Source of the DNA: Acidimicrobiales bacterium MED-G01
GTDB lineage: Bacteria > Actinomycetota > Acidimicrobiia > Acidimicrobiales > Poriferisodalaceae
Assembly (NCBI GenBank): GCA_002457435.1
Contig: NTLA01000011.1
Coordinates: forward strand, 1 to 63,842
Reading direction: 5' to 3'
DNA length: 63,842 nt
The position numbers and the translations under genes were made by a program. Positions 51,631 through 61,052 of this stretch are shown here, piece by piece (the first letter of the stretch is position 1; each line of letters begins with the position of its first letter). The notes under the pieces were generated by a model, which saw only the letters and a list, made by a program, of their open reading frames with translations, made no database searches and was not told the DNA's origin.

Positions 51631-52889
51631 CTCACCAGATAACCGACCGTGACGCCGTTCAGAAGCGGACCGTTCGGGTTCTGCAACAAGGTGTAGTTCC
51701 AGGCGGTCTGGCTATGGGAACGTCGTACTCCGTAGCGGCGCTCTTAGGTAGTGAGATCACCGGTAGCGACACGTTGGGTGCCCTTGCCGCAGTTGGTTTG
51801 AGCATCGGCCAAAGTTTGGCGGGAATTCCGGTCGCGGCCGTAATGGCAAAACGGGGGAGACGTATCGGCATAGGCACCGCCTACCTGGTCGGGTCTTTGG
51901 GAGCAAGTTGTGCCTTACTGGCAGCCTTTACTGAGACCTACATTCTTCTCGTGGTCGGGATGACCCTTTGTGGTTGCGGACAAGCCGGAAACTTAGCTGC
52001 CCGTTACGCAGGATCTGATCTTGCGACTGACGAAAATCGGGCTAGAAGCATCAGCTTGGTTGTCTGGGCAAACACAGTGGGGTCGGTGCTCGGGCCGACA
52101 GTGGGCCTAGGGCTTAGGTCGCTGGCAGGCTCATCTGAAGGTGGAAGCGGATTCGTCTTCTCGTACCTAGTATCTGTCACCCTCTTCGTTGTGGCCGCCG
52201 GGGCGATTTTGAAGCGACTAAGACCGGATCCGCTTCTACTCGTAGCTGACGCAAGCAAAGTTGCGATTCGAGGCCCCCGTTTCTCCGACTTGGGTTTGAT
52301 CCTTGCGCACCCCGCAGCACGAATCGCGTTATTGGGAATGATGTTGTCGCAGGGCGTGATGGTTGGAGTCATGACCGTAACGCCGCTGCATATGAGGGAC
52401 GGAAATCAGGACCCACTCATCATCGGTTTGATGATTTCGATGCATATCGTCGGGATGTACGCCTTCTCGCCTTGGATAGGACGAATTGCCGACCGATTAA
52501 GCAAAGAGCTATTGATAGGGGTTGGTGCGGTTGTTACAGCACTCGGTTCTGAGATTGCGTCGCATACTGATGCCACGGACGCAGTGGGTCATTTTGTGGG
52601 GCTGTTCCTGATCGGAATTGGATGGTGTTCTTCACTCGTGGCGGGCAGCGCCCTTATGACAGAGGCATTTCCACCCGAAGTTCGTGTCGCCACTCAAGCA
52701 ACGGCTGATGTTTTGATGACAGCGACTGGCGCAGCCGCGGGAATCTCATCGGGGTTAGCGGTAGAGCAACGTAGTTACCATGACCTAGCTCACTGGGCAG
52801 CCCTCGTTTCTGTGTTTTTAGCAGTAGTTGCAGCAATCGCGGTCGTGCAGGGCGCTCGCATCCGCGAAACTGGAGTGCAAGCCGACTGA
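51627..52889 (+). CDS. MFS transporter
   Basis: 420 residues from TTG 51627, where TTGA overlaps the acyl-CoA synthetase stop; frames further upstream sit inside that gene. About 12 membrane helices are present. The loop 2-3 motif is degenerate (AAVMAKRGRRIGIG) and the loop 8-9 motif is GRIADRLSKELL. Coupling with an acyl-CoA ligase suggests that it imports the acid the ligase activates. That link is inference. Confidence 0.87.
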   Translation: MTHQITDRDAVQKRTVRVLQQGVVPGGLAMGTSYSVAALLGSEITGSDTLGALAAVGLSIGQSLAGIPVAAVMAKRGRRIGIGTAYLVGSLGASCALLAAFTETYILLVVGMTLCGCGQAGNLAARYAGSDLATDENRARSISLVVWANTVGSVLGPTVGLGLRSLAGSSEGGSGFVFSYLVSVTLFVVAAGAILKRLRPDPLLLVADASKVAIRGPRFSDLGLILAHPAARIALLGMMLSQGVMVGVMTVTPLHMRDGNQDPLIIGLMISMHIVGMYAFSPWIGRIADRLSKELLIGVGAVVTALGSEIASHTDATDAVGHFVGLFLIGIGWCSSLVAGSALMTEAFPPEVRVATQATADVLMTATGAAAGISSGLAVEQRSYHDLAHWAALVSVFLAVVAAIAVVQGARIRETGVQAD

Positions 52890-52900
52890 ATGGAGAACTG

Positions 52901-53377
52901 ATGGCATTTCACCACGTCGCATACTCAACCAAAGACCTTGAGGCCACGCGGCACTTCTACGAGGATCTATTTGGATTTCCGTTAGTGAATACAGAATTCC
53001 AGGACCGGGAAGAGGGCTGGATCAAACACGTGTTTTTCGACACAGGAAACGGTGAATGTATTGCGTTTTTTGCATTCGAGAACATAGGAGAGAAAGCCGA
53101 CTGGACGACGGATGTGAACGAAAGTCTCGGAGTGCCAGTCTTCGTGAACCACGCGGCGTTTCAAGCAACTGAAGAAATGCAAGAGGAAGTTCGCTCCCGT
53201 ATGACGTCGGAAGGTATTGAACCCACAATGGAAATTGATCATGGTTGGTGTTATTCGCTGTATTACCTTGACCCCAACCAAGTTCTCGTAGAACTTTGCC
53301 GCGACACCACAGGTATGCCGGTAGACGAAAAGGAAGCAGCCCGTCTGCTAGCGGCGCCCATTGGAGAACCGAGCTGA
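52901..53377 (+). CDS. VOC-superfamily (glyoxalase/dioxygenase-like) protein
   Basis: 158 residues from ATG 52901. Two beta-alpha-beta-beta-beta modules of the vicinal oxygen chelate fold are visible: HHVAYSTKDLEATRHFYEDLFGFPLV with a metal-ligand His, then a second with NHAAFQA, and EIDHGWCYSLYYLDPNQVLVELCRD with late His and Glu ligands. It may be an isomerase, lyase or extradiol-type dioxygenase. The reaction is not readable. A CTGA overlap with the next gene suggests coupling. Confidence 0.86.
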   Translation: MAFHHVAYSTKDLEATRHFYEDLFGFPLVNTEFQDREEGWIKHVFFDTGNGECIAFFAFENIGEKADWTTDVNESLGVPVFVNHAAFQATEEMQEEVRSRMTSEGIEPTMEIDHGWCYSLYYLDPNQVLVELCRDTTGMPVDEKEAARLLAAPIGEPS

Positions 53378-54495
53378 GCGGGTCAGTTGAACGAGAATTT
53401 GTCGGCCTTGCATCTCCGATCGTTGGGCGTGCGGGAGCCGGAGGTCACCCTTGTCAAGGGATCTATCACCGACCCCGAGGGAGCCGTCCCTCTGTTGCTG
53501 TAATAGCAACTCACTACAACATTGATTTCAGTGAGCATTACCTGGCTGATCTTTGCGCGCGACGCGGCGTCGGGTTTCTGGGATGGAATACACGTTTTCG
53601 CGGCGCTGAACCCTATTTTCTGCTCGACCATGCAATCGCCGAAATAGCAGTGGGAGTCCGCTGGTTGCGAGAAGAAGCAGGTGTGCGAACCGTCGTGTTG
53701 TTGGGAAATTCAGGTGGTGGTTCACTCATGGCTGCTTACCAATCGCAATCGATGTACCCGAACCTTGAACCAGAATATGGCCGCAGTTCGATAGTCCCTT
53801 CCGCTCTAGAAGTACCGGGCGCAGACCTCTACATTTCTCTCGCCGCCCATCCGGGGCGGCCCGAAGTGTTAACGAATTGGATGGATCCATCAGTCGAACA
53901 AGAAGACAACCCACTGAGCATCAACGAAGATTTGAACCCGTTTGCAGAGGACAGAGAAATCCCATTCACTAAGAGCTTCATTGCCCGATATCGTGAAGCT
54001 CAGCGAGAGCGAAATCGTCGAATCACCCAATGGGCACGGGACGAAATTGATCGCATTGTTTCCGCAGGCCACTACGACCGGTTGTTTACAACGCCGCGCT
54101 TATGGGCTGACCTGCGAATGATCGACGGCTCCATCGATCCAAGTAATCGCGAATTCCCGAGCTGTTATCTGGGTGATCCGCGAAGAGCCAATTATGGGAT
54201 CTACGGTGTCGGGACCGTTAGCTCCCTGCGAACATGGCTCTCCATGTGGAGTCTTACTGATTCGCAATGCAACGCAGCCCCGCATCTGCAACGAATCACG
54301 ATTCCGGCTCTCGTTATTGAGGCTGACGCAGACACGGGCGTCTTCCCCGGTGACACGAAGGCCATTGTTGAAGCACTCGGCTCAGATGACCTAACGGCAA
54401 GCACTATCGAAGGCGATCACTACCTCCGAGATCGAGATGGCGCCCGCCATGAAGCAGCTGACTTAATTGTCGAATGGATCAGGCAACGCGTATAG
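53374..54495 (+). CDS. Alpha/beta-hydrolase family protein, probable CTG start
   Basis: 373 residues if translation begins at CTG 53374. The CTG forms a CTGA overlap with the VOC stop and has GGAG 7 bases upstream. No ATG, GTG or TTG lies near it in frame; TTG 53296 would overlap the neighbour by 82 bases. The hydrolase features are VAVIATHYNIDFSEHYLADLC, the nucleophile elbow LLGNSGGGSLMA at about residue 110, an acidic residue in VIEADADTGVFP and the His in EGDHYLRDR. A lid region of about 150 residues sits between elbow and acid. The substrate is unknown. Confidence 0.82.
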   Translation: MSGSVEREFVGLASPIVGRAGAGGHPCQGIYHRPRGSRPSVAVIATHYNIDFSEHYLADLCARRGVGFLGWNTRFRGAEPYFLLDHAIAEIAVGVRWLREEAGVRTVVLLGNSGGGSLMAAYQSQSMYPNLEPEYGRSSIVPSALEVPGADLYISLAAHPGRPEVLTNWMDPSVEQEDNPLSINEDLNPFAEDREIPFTKSFIARYREAQRERNRRITQWARDEIDRIVSAGHYDRLFTTPRLWADLRMIDGSIDPSNREFPSCYLGDPRRANYGIYGVGTVSSLRTWLSMWSLTDSQCNAAPHLQRITIPALVIEADADTGVFPGDTKAIVEALGSDDLTASTIEGDHYLRDRDGARHEAADLIVEWIRQRV

Positions 54496-54521
54496 CCGCA
54501 GCTGTTACTAGAAACGTTGCC

Positions 54522-55343
54522 TCAATTTGTGTCAAGAAGGCCATTCAAGGCCTCGCCGAGAGTTGAAACCGCTGGGGGAGATAGGGCGACGATCCGCGAG
54601 AGATAGGAGACCGATATTTCGTCGTTCATCACCGCACCTGCATCAACATCTGGGGATTGAAAATTCTCGTCCCCCCACGACATCGATACCTGAAAGGTCC
54701 TCTCATCGGGAGTCGGTTGCAACTTAATGTTTTCAATTGCTCGGGGAGGTTGGTCTCCGAGCTCGGTGAAACGCCATCCTCGGATTTGGTCGAGTTCGAG
54801 ATTTGGAACATTGACATTGACCACCGGACTGTCGCCAACGTCGTCGCGAAGTAAGCCTTCGACGATGGTGCTCGCCACCTCCGCAGCCACGTGCCACTTT
54901 TGGCCGACGATTAGGTCTTCCCAAACTTGACCCTCGACGCCGAATCCGGTCAAATGCTGGCTAACTGCAAGACTGGGAATGTTGGTATGCCGAGCTGTGA
55001 GCGCCGCTCCCACTGTTCCCGAATGGTAAACGGAGCGACCCACATTGGCACCCGGGTTGATTCCAGATACGACTAAGTCGACATCTCCAAACAGACCAAG
55101 TCGAGCGAACATGACACACAGCGCTGGGGGCCCGGAGACGGACCACGCGGCATCAATTCCATCGATATCAACCGACCGAACTTCAGGTTCGCTCAAGTGA
55201 AGAGGCCCTATTGCCGCTCCCGCGCCGGAATATTCGCTGTCAGGAGCTACGACGAGTACTTCTCCGTGCCCTTTCAGCGCTCGCGCGAGAACATGAAGGC
55301 CCTCGCTCTCTATCCCATCGTCATTGGTTACCAAGATTCGCAC
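54522..55343 (-). CDS. surE: 5'/3'-nucleotidase SurE
   Basis: 273 residues from ATG 55343. The family's opening metal site MRILVTNDDGIESEGLHVLA is at the N-terminus, followed by VVAPDSEYSGAGAAIG and LVVSGINPGANVGRSVYHSGTVGAALTA. These are all canonical SurE blocks. The enzyme dephosphorylates nucleoside monophosphates and is linked to stationary-phase survival. It is slightly longer than E. coli SurE at the C-terminus. It stands between the hydrolase and PPOX genes, with 72 bases upstream in which nothing is evident. Confidence 0.95.
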   Translation of the reverse strand: MRILVTNDDGIESEGLHVLARALKGHGEVLVVAPDSEYSGAGAAIGPLHLSEPEVRSVDIDGIDAAWSVSGPPALCVMFARLGLFGDVDLVVSGINPGANVGRSVYHSGTVGAALTARHTNIPSLAVSQHLTGFGVEGQVWEDLIVGQKWHVAAEVASTIVEGLLRDDVGDSPVVNVNVPNLELDQIRGWRFTELGDQPPRAIENIKLQPTPDERTFQVSMSWGDENFQSPDVDAGAVMNDEISVSYLSRIVALSPPAVSTLGEALNGLLDTN

Positions 55344-55415
55344 GGCTAGAAACTATTCGCTGAAACAGCTTCGAAGTGTGAGGGCATGACCAACTTCGAT
55401 CAGAAAACAGAAATT

Positions 55416-55880
55416 TCAATCAGCCAGGTGAGCAGGAAATCCACCTTGTGAAATAGGACTCCACGAGGCTATAGAAAGGCGAAGTAACGCTTTGCCTTGT
55501 TGAACCATCGCGGCCCGATACTCATCCCAATCAGGGTGTTCTCCGCTAACCGACCTGAAATAGTCGCACAGTGGTTCAAGCGCCTCCGGAAGATCGAGAA
55601 CTTCCAACTCCCCATCGACTTGGACCCATTCGCTATTGAATTCCCCCCCCATAACGAGCAATGAAGCAACCGAATTTCGTCGAGCATTCATGACCTTGAC
55701 GCGTTCGGGATAGGTAGCGACGACAACTCGCCCTTCATTATCCAAACCCATAGTGATGAGCGACATTTGGGGTCTGCCATTAGATCTAGTTGTTGAAAGG
55801 ATCCCACGATGACGTTGCCCAATAAAATTAAGCAATTCATCTCGCTTCACAGTTCTGTTAGTGGCAATCTTTCGGACCAT
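55416..55880 (-). CDS. PPOX-class (F420/FMN split-barrel) protein
   Basis: 154 residues from ATG 55880; the open frame up to 56069 overlaps the divergent phosphoesterase and is not conserved looking. The split-barrel pattern is ELLNFIGQRHRGILSTTRSNGRPQMSLI, VVVATYPERVKVMNARRNSVASLLV and VQVDGELEVLDLPEA, as in actinobacterial F420-dependent pyridoxamine-phosphate-oxidase-like proteins. It reduces an unknown substrate using F420H2 or binds flavin/heme. It is divergent from the phosphoesterase gene, with only 18 bases between the chosen starts. Confidence 0.82.
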   Translation of the reverse strand: MVRKIATNRTVKRDELLNFIGQRHRGILSTTRSNGRPQMSLITMGLDNEGRVVVATYPERVKVMNARRNSVASLLVMGGEFNSEWVQVDGELEVLDLPEALEPLCDYFRSVSGEHPDWDEYRAAMVQQGKALLRLSIASWSPISQGGFPAHLAD

Positions 55881-55898
55881 GGGGATGAGGCTAGGGCG

Positions 55899-56636
55899 AT
55901 GAAACAAATGGTGCGAATGCTGCACACGTCTGACGTGCATATAGGGCATGTCAGGGGAAGCGCAGAAGCTCATCAGGAAACATGCCAGTGCCCCGCGCAT
56001 GGCCTTGCTGATGCAGCCATTCAAAACGAGGCAGACATATTGATGATCTCCGGTGACTTGTTTGATCATGCACGGCTACCTGACAGTGCTGTGAGATCGA
56101 CGTTGGAAATACTGACTGCTCCGGGGCTGCCAGTGGTCGTTATTCCAGGAAATCACGACGTTCACGACGACAAGTCTTTGTGGCAAAGGTGTCGTAGAGA
56201 TGTTGAACAAACAGGGGTACAACTGCTGGAAGACTTAGAGGGCTCTTCACTGACTCTGGAATCGAATCAGATGACGATTTGGGGGAGGGCTATGAATGAT
56301 CATGAGCCGGGGTACAGACCGCTGTTAAATGCTCCGCCTCGCCCCAGTACCCGGTGGTATGTCGTGGCCGCCCACGGTCACCTCAATCTTTCAAGTGAAG
56401 ACGCTCATCGGTCATCACCGATTACCTACGAGGAAATATCTTCTACCAACGCAGACTACGTAGCGCTTGGGCATTGGCACATCCCTACCGACGCTAGCCA
56501 CGGATCTGTAACGGCTTGGTATCCGGGTGCCCCGATGGGTTCACCGGGAAATGGGACAGCAGCGTTGATCACATTCAGTGAAGAGGTCCGAGTAGAACAC
56601 GTAGCGGTCTTAGAACCCGTGAATGGTTGCGCATAG
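55899..56636 (+). CDS. Metallophosphoesterase, SbcD/Mre11-like
   Basis: 245 residues from ATG 55899, with an AGGG 4-5 bases upstream; ATG 55908 and 55917 are in frame too. The calcineurin-like site is complete: LHTSDVHIGHV, ISGDLFDHARL, VVIPGNHDVHDD, VVAAHGHLN and ALGHWHIP. It lacks the long C-terminal capping domain of full SbcD and no sbcC gene is adjacent, so it may act alone as a phosphodiesterase or nuclease. It converges with the ABC-F gene, 2 bases apart. Confidence 0.85.
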   Translation: MKQMVRMLHTSDVHIGHVRGSAEAHQETCQCPAHGLADAAIQNEADILMISGDLFDHARLPDSAVRSTLEILTAPGLPVVVIPGNHDVHDDKSLWQRCRRDVEQTGVQLLEDLEGSSLTLESNQMTIWGRAMNDHEPGYRPLLNAPPRPSTRWYVVAAHGHLNLSSEDAHRSSPITYEEISSTNADYVALGHWHIPTDASHGSVTAWYPGAPMGSPGNGTAALITFSEEVRVEHVAVLEPVNGCA

Positions 56637-56638
56637 CA

Positions 56639-58576
56639 TCATTCGCTTTCCGTCTCTGTTCGAGCTATGCGGCGGAGCAAAGTTTCGTGTTGGTCCATTA
56701 ACTCCGAGGCCTGATCCTTTAAGTGATCGTGCTGCTTGCTAAGTCTTGTCACCACCTCAGAGTTCTCGTAGGTTGAACTGTCAACAAGCTGAGCCTGTAT
56801 TTCTGCCAGTTCACCCTCGACTTGCTCCCAGGCTTGTTCGACTTGATCTCGTTCCTGTCGGAGCTGTCTTGTCGCATCGTTTATCCGACTTCGGCGACGC
56901 GCTTGATCTTTGCGCGCTTCACGAATCCGATTGTGTTGGTTTGCTGAGGTGTTGGTGGTCTGGTCCAATTCGCGGGATTCGCGAGGCGCCTTCAACAGAT
57001 CTTCATCCACGCCTTCGTGCCAGGATGCGGTCCCGTTTCGCACGACGATGAGGGCATCAGCGACGCTGCGGATGAGGTGTCGATCGTGGGTGACCAAGAT
57101 CAGAGTTCCTGGGTAAGCGTTTAGCGCATCTTCTAAATGATCACAGCTTGGAAGGTCAAGATGATTGGTTGGTTCGTCGAGAATCAGGAGATTCACTGGG
57201 TTCGCCATCGTGATAGCCAGAGCCAATCGAGTCTGTTCCCCGCCAGACAAATCGCCGACCTTCTGATCGACCTGGTCGCCTCTGAACCCAAATCCGCCTA
57301 GAACTGTTCGCAGATTTCTATCGCCATGATCCCCAATCGATGCCGTGAACTCTTGCAAGACTGATCGACCAAGGTCCAACACGTCTGTCAAATGTTGAGC
57401 AAAACGCGCGTAGTCCACCTTGTTGCCGATACGCGCGGTGCCTTGAGTAGCGTCTAATTCGCCGAGCAGTAGCTTCAACAACGTTGTCTTTCCTGCCCCG
57501 TTGGGACCTACCAGCGCTACCTTTCTGCCTCTTTCTATGACAAATGAGATATCGGTCAGAACAACCTGATCACCATAGGCGGCTGTCGCCTCATCAAACT
57601 CGACGACAACCCTCGCCGATCTTCTCGGTTCAGGGAAGTCAAACTTTGCTTTGAGGCCGTTCGCTTCGGGAACCTCGATCCTGTCTACCCGGCCCAGGGC
57701 TTTGACCCGACTCTGCACCTGTTTCGCTTTGCTCGCTTTGTAACGAAACCGCTCGATAAATTTTTCTGTTTGAGCAAATTTGCGACTTTGTTGGGCAGCC
57801 GAGGCTTCCAATTGGGTCAACCGAAGTTCTCGAGAAGCGACAAAGTCAGAAAACCCACCCACATATTCGTAGCTTGAACGCCCATCAAGCTCAATCACCC
57901 GATTGGCGACACCGTCAATGAAGTCCCTGTCGTGACTGACGAACAGAATACAACCAGCCCATGTCGAGAATTGATCTTCAAGCCATGAAACAGAATCCAC
58001 ATCTAGGTGGTTTGTAGGTTCGTCAAGAATCAGAACATCTGGTTCCGACAAAAGCAGGCGTGCGAGGACGACACGCATCTGCCATCCACCAGACAGTTCA
58101 AGAGCCTCTCGATACATCATCTCGTGATCGAAACCCAAACCCGCCAGCACTCTTTGAGCTTCGGCCTCAACTGCGTATCCGCCTAGCTGTTCGAAACGGC
58201 TTTGCAGTTCTCCGTATTCCTCCAACAGGCGACCCTGATCTTCTTCCCCGCCGAGGCTGAGCTCTTCTCGTAATTCAACCAGACGTTCCTCGAGGCTGAT
58301 GATGTGAGATGCACCTTGGAGGGTGACCTCAAGCGCGGAACCGACCAACTCTTCTTCGAGATCTTGAGGTAAATACCCGATTGATAGATTCGATGGTCGA
58401 TGGACACTCCCAGAGTCAGGCTCCTGTATTCCGAGGAGGATCTCAATCAAAGTCGTCTTGCCGACGCCGTTGCTTCCGACAAGTGCAATTCGACGCCCGG
58501 ATGACAACTGAAGACTGACGTTTTGAAATAACTGTCTGGAGCCTTGCTCTTTACTCAGAGCTGTAGCGGTCAGCAC
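56639..58576 (-). CDS. ABC-F family ATPase
   Basis: 645 residues from ATG 58576, with two ABC ATPase domains and no membrane helices. Walker A motifs are [11 protein letters not shown] and [11 protein letters not shown]. Signatures are [10 protein letters not shown] and [11 protein letters not shown]. Walker B/dipeptide blocks are [11 protein letters not shown] in both halves. An inter-domain Arg/Lys-rich linker ([19 protein letters not shown]) and a C-terminal coiled coil of about 100 residues complete the Uup/EttA-like plan. ABC-F proteins bind the ribosome and help it over stalls or displace antibiotics. No resistance context is present. Confidence 0.93.
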   Translation of the reverse strand: MLTATALSKEQGSRQLFQNVSLQLSSGRRIALVGSNGVGKTTLIEILLGIQEPDSGSVHRPSNLSIGYLPQDLEEELVGSALEVTLQGASHIISLEERLVELREELSLGGEEDQGRLLEEYGELQSRFEQLGGYAVEAEAQRVLAGLGFDHEMMYREALELSGGWQMRVVLARLLLSEPDVLILDEPTNHLDVDSVSWLEDQFSTWAGCILFVSHDRDFIDGVANRVIELDGRSSYEYVGGFSDFVASRELRLTQLEASAAQQSRKFAQTEKFIERFRYKASKAKQVQSRVKALGRVDRIEVPEANGLKAKFDFPEPRRSARVVVEFDEATAAYGDQVVLTDISFVIERGRKVALVGPNGAGKTTLLKLLLGELDATQGTARIGNKVDYARFAQHLTDVLDLGRSVLQEFTASIGDHGDRNLRTVLGGFGFRGDQVDQKVGDLSGGEQTRLALAITMANPVNLLILDEPTNHLDLPSCDHLEDALNAYPGTLILVTHDRHLIRSVADALIVVRNGTASWHEGVDEDLLKAPRESRELDQTTNTSANQHNRIREARKDQARRRSRINDATRQLRQERDQVEQAWEQVEGELAEIQAQLVDSSTYENSEVVTRLSKQHDHLKDQASELMDQHETLLRRIARTETESE

Positions 58577-58598
58577 ACCAAGAGACGCTATCTAAGAT

Positions 58599-59852
58599 CT
58601 AGGTCGTTGAGCGGTAGTCACGGCTTGACTGCTGAGGTGCGTGAATCAGAAGTGATGCCAACATCGCAACTGCAGGAACAAGAGCCAAGAAATAATTAAG
58701 AGTCACGTAATTTCCCGTAGCTCCAAATCCCAATGCAACTACCAATGGACCAACAGCAGACGCTCCGACTCCGAAAGCAGTCGCTACCCCTCGAATAGCG
58801 CCAATGTTCTCAGTCCCGAACCACTTTGGATACAAGGCTGAAGCCAGCGCTCGGATTGAACCACCATTGACTCCAAGCAGCAGCGAATAGAACGCGGCGC
58901 CTAGTCCCGGCCCCACCCAGGCATAACTCAAATGAGCGCCCAGCAACGAGGCTTGACATGAAATCAACAAGAACTTCGCAGATGCCCGGTCAGTGAGCCA
59001 TGCCCAGAAGAAGCCCGCTATGACCGTGCCGATCATTTGGGGAACAAACACTGCTGCTGCCTGAGCTGTAGTGAGGCCGGCAGCTTCCATGAGCGCAAAA
59101 TGGTGAAAGGTCACTCCCGTAATCAGAGCTGAAGAGACAACCATGACGCCGGTCAACAACCAGAAGGCGTTTGTAGCAACAGCCTCTCTAACGGTGTAGT
59201 GAATTGTCGGCGCCGCGGCGTCATCACTTAAAGCAGCACGGCCGTCAGGTCGCTGTCCGAGTGACTCAGGGCGATCTTCCATCCAACGCCAAGTTGCAGG
59301 AACTAAGAAAACAAAAATACAAGCGGCGCTGATGACCCAAGCCCAACGCCAACCAAAACTCTCTATGAGCAATGTCAGCCCGAGAGGCCCCAAGGACATG
59401 AGACCAGCTGAGGCCGTCATCGAAAGACCGAAAGCCAATCCTCGTTTCTGGTCAAACCAGAGAGCAATGCTTGTCTGGCCCACCAAACTTAAAGCGCCCT
59501 GTCCCAACATTCGAATGCCTACAAACCCGATAATCAACATCCAGAAGTGACGCACCGTCCCCATGTACGCGACCGCAACAGAGAAAGTGCTTGCGATCAA
59601 CATCATCGTTTTTCGGACTCCCGTCCGATCTATCCACCGTCCGATGGTCGGCATTGCCAGCGAACCGGAGATGGTGCCAATCAAGTAGGCAGTCGATAAC
59701 GATGTAGCACTTATGGCGAGGTCCGTAGTTAGGTGATCCGCAAAAGAGGAGACGCCTATTGTTTGACCGGGAAGAGTCAGAGAAATCGCCAAAGTTGAGA
59801 GACCCAGTAGACCCCAGCCCCGGAACGGCTCGACTTTGGTGGCCTGAACCAC
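58599..59852 (-). CDS. MFS transporter (OFA/monocarboxylate-like)
   Basis: 417 residues from ATG 59852, with about 12 membrane helices. The N-terminus (GWGLLGLSTLAISLTLPGQTIGVSSFADHL) and the MPTIGRWIDRTGVRKTMM loop are features of the oxalate/formate-like and monocarboxylate MFS groups. A long cytoplasmic loop (about residues 190-220, WRWMEDRPESLGQRPDGR) separates the halves. It sits between the ABC-F and MhpD-like genes on the same strand, 4 bases from the latter, so it may carry a keto-acid or precursor used by it. Confidence 0.88.
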   Translation of the reverse strand: MVQATKVEPFRGWGLLGLSTLAISLTLPGQTIGVSSFADHLTTDLAISATSLSTAYLIGTISGSLAMPTIGRWIDRTGVRKTMMLIASTFSVAVAYMGTVRHFWMLIIGFVGIRMLGQGALSLVGQTSIALWFDQKRGLAFGLSMTASAGLMSLGPLGLTLLIESFGWRWAWVISAACIFVFLVPATWRWMEDRPESLGQRPDGRAALSDDAAAPTIHYTVREAVATNAFWLLTGVMVVSSALITGVTFHHFALMEAAGLTTAQAAAVFVPQMIGTVIAGFFWAWLTDRASAKFLLISCQASLLGAHLSYAWVGPGLGAAFYSLLLGVNGGSIRALASALYPKWFGTENIGAIRGVATAFGVGASAVGPLVVALGFGATGNYVTLNYFLALVPAVAMLASLLIHAPQQSSRDYRSTT

Positions 59853-59856
59853 CTAA

Positions 59857-60651
59857 TTAGCCGACCAGATTCAAAGTTACCGAACCAAGAGCGCCACCAT
59901 CCGTCGTGACTTCTTGATCGGCCCCAGTCACGTGGAGCCCTGTCGCCGCACCGGTTGTAACGACACTGCCGGAGGGGAGAGTCAGACCCCGTTTGTTCAA
60001 ATGGTTACACAACCAAGCCAAAGATTCGTAGGGGTCTCCCAACACTTCAACCCCTGTCCCGACGGCAACTTCATCGCCGTTAACCAAAGTGCGAAGCTGG
60101 TGAGAAACCAAATCAGGAACCGCCTCAGGTTTCGACCCTGGCCCCAACACCAGACCCGCATGCAACGCGCCGTCAGCGACTAGGAGGGCAGGGTCGACCT
60201 CGAAATTTTCTTCGAACCTTGAACAAACCAGTTCAATCGCAACATGAACGGTTGAAACCATCTCGCGTGCCATCAACGCGCTCATCGCAGGGCCGTCTGG
60301 CCGAACCGTCAAGCCGATAGTGAACGCAAACTCAGATTCCAGACCTGGTTGATGATGAAAGTCGGATAGATCGACGCTATCTCCGGAATTAAAAATTGTT
60401 CGCTCGAAAACAGGTCCGCAAATTGGGGCCTTCACCCCCAGCTTCTCCTGACTAGCAGGACTAGTGGCACCGACTTTCCACCCGGCAGATGGAGAATCGA
60501 TGAGATCGCTCAACTGATCTTGTGCATCGTAGGCAAGTGACGCTGACTCAGGAGGTTCGACTTCAGAGGCTCGGACAGTGTCCATGACCAGACGAGCGTG
60601 CGCTAAAGCGACGGGTAAAGGAAGACTCACCGATGTCACGGTACCGCCCAT
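59857..60651 (-). CDS. 2-keto-4-pentenoate hydratase (MhpD)-like protein
   Basis: 264 residues from ATG 60651. The MhpD/FAH-fold core includes GWKVGATSPASQEKLGV, APICGPVFERTIFNSG, the metal-binding Glu pair in QPGLESEFAFTIG, and GALGSVTLNL at the end. Such enzymes hydrate 2-hydroxypentadienoate or decarboxylate 4-oxalocrotonate in aromatic meta-cleavage pathways. No ring-cleaving dioxygenase is adjacent, although aldolase and dienelactone-hydrolase genes occur elsewhere in the window. It lies 16 bases downstream of the S4-domain gene and 4 bases upstream of the MFS gene. Confidence 0.88.
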   Translation of the reverse strand: MGGTVTSVSLPLPVALAHARLVMDTVRASEVEPPESASLAYDAQDQLSDLIDSPSAGWKVGATSPASQEKLGVKAPICGPVFERTIFNSGDSVDLSDFHHQPGLESEFAFTIGLTVRPDGPAMSALMAREMVSTVHVAIELVCSRFEENFEVDPALLVADGALHAGLVLGPGSKPEAVPDLVSHQLRTLVNGDEVAVGTGVEVLGDPYESLAWLCNHLNKRGLTLPSGSVVTTGAATGLHVTGADQEVTTDGGALGSVTLNLVG

Positions 60652-60667
60652 CGACCTCCGATAGCTG

Positions 60668-61042
60668 CTAACCGCCTCTCAACTTGTCTATCCGTCGCCG
60701 ATCACGTTTGGTGGGGCGGCCAGCACCGGGCTCGCGTTTCGCTACTGGCGTCAACGAAGTTGTTGCCTTGTCTTTGTTAGGTAATGGGCTGTGATCAATG
60801 TAGTAATCCCTAGCAAGTGCCGGACCTACACGCTTTTCGAGGATTTGACTGACTTCTAACTCTCTGAACTCGCCGCGGGTCTTCACCTTCACCCGATCTC
60901 CCGGCTTCACGTTGGAAGAAGGTTTTGCCACGGAGTCGTTAACTCTGACAGATCCCCGAACACAGGCCTGCTTGGCTAGAGAACGGGTCCTAAACATTCG
61001 CACCGCCCAAAGCCAACGGTCGACTCGACACGAATTCGGGTT
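60668..61042 (-). CDS. S4-domain RNA-binding protein (Hsp15-like)
   Basis: 124 residues from ATG 61042; the frame is open to 61072, but that would overlap the LLM gene. The S4 fold begins CRVDRWLWAVRMFRTRSLAKQACVRGSVRVNDS, followed by KPGDRVKVKTRGEFRELEV. The C-terminal tail is basic (RPTKRDRRRIDKLRGG). Hsp15 binds the free 50S subunit carrying a nascent chain and helps recycle stalled ribosomes. It lies close to the ABC-F gene, another ribosome-rescue-type factor. Confidence 0.9.
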   Translation of the reverse strand, partial: NPNSCRVDRWLWAVRMFRTRSLAKQACVRGSVRVNDSVAKPSSNVKPGDRVKVKTRGEFRELEVSQILEKRVGPALARDYYIDHSPLPNKDKATTSLTPVAKREPGAGRPTKRDRRRIDKLRGG

Positions 61043-61052
61043 CATTGTTCCG

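Noticed and set aside
55881-56069. Longer PPOX-protein start, and phosphoesterase start at 55809
   Set aside because: The two extensions overlap each other on opposite strands and neither shows family sequence. The conserved starts leave a small gap.
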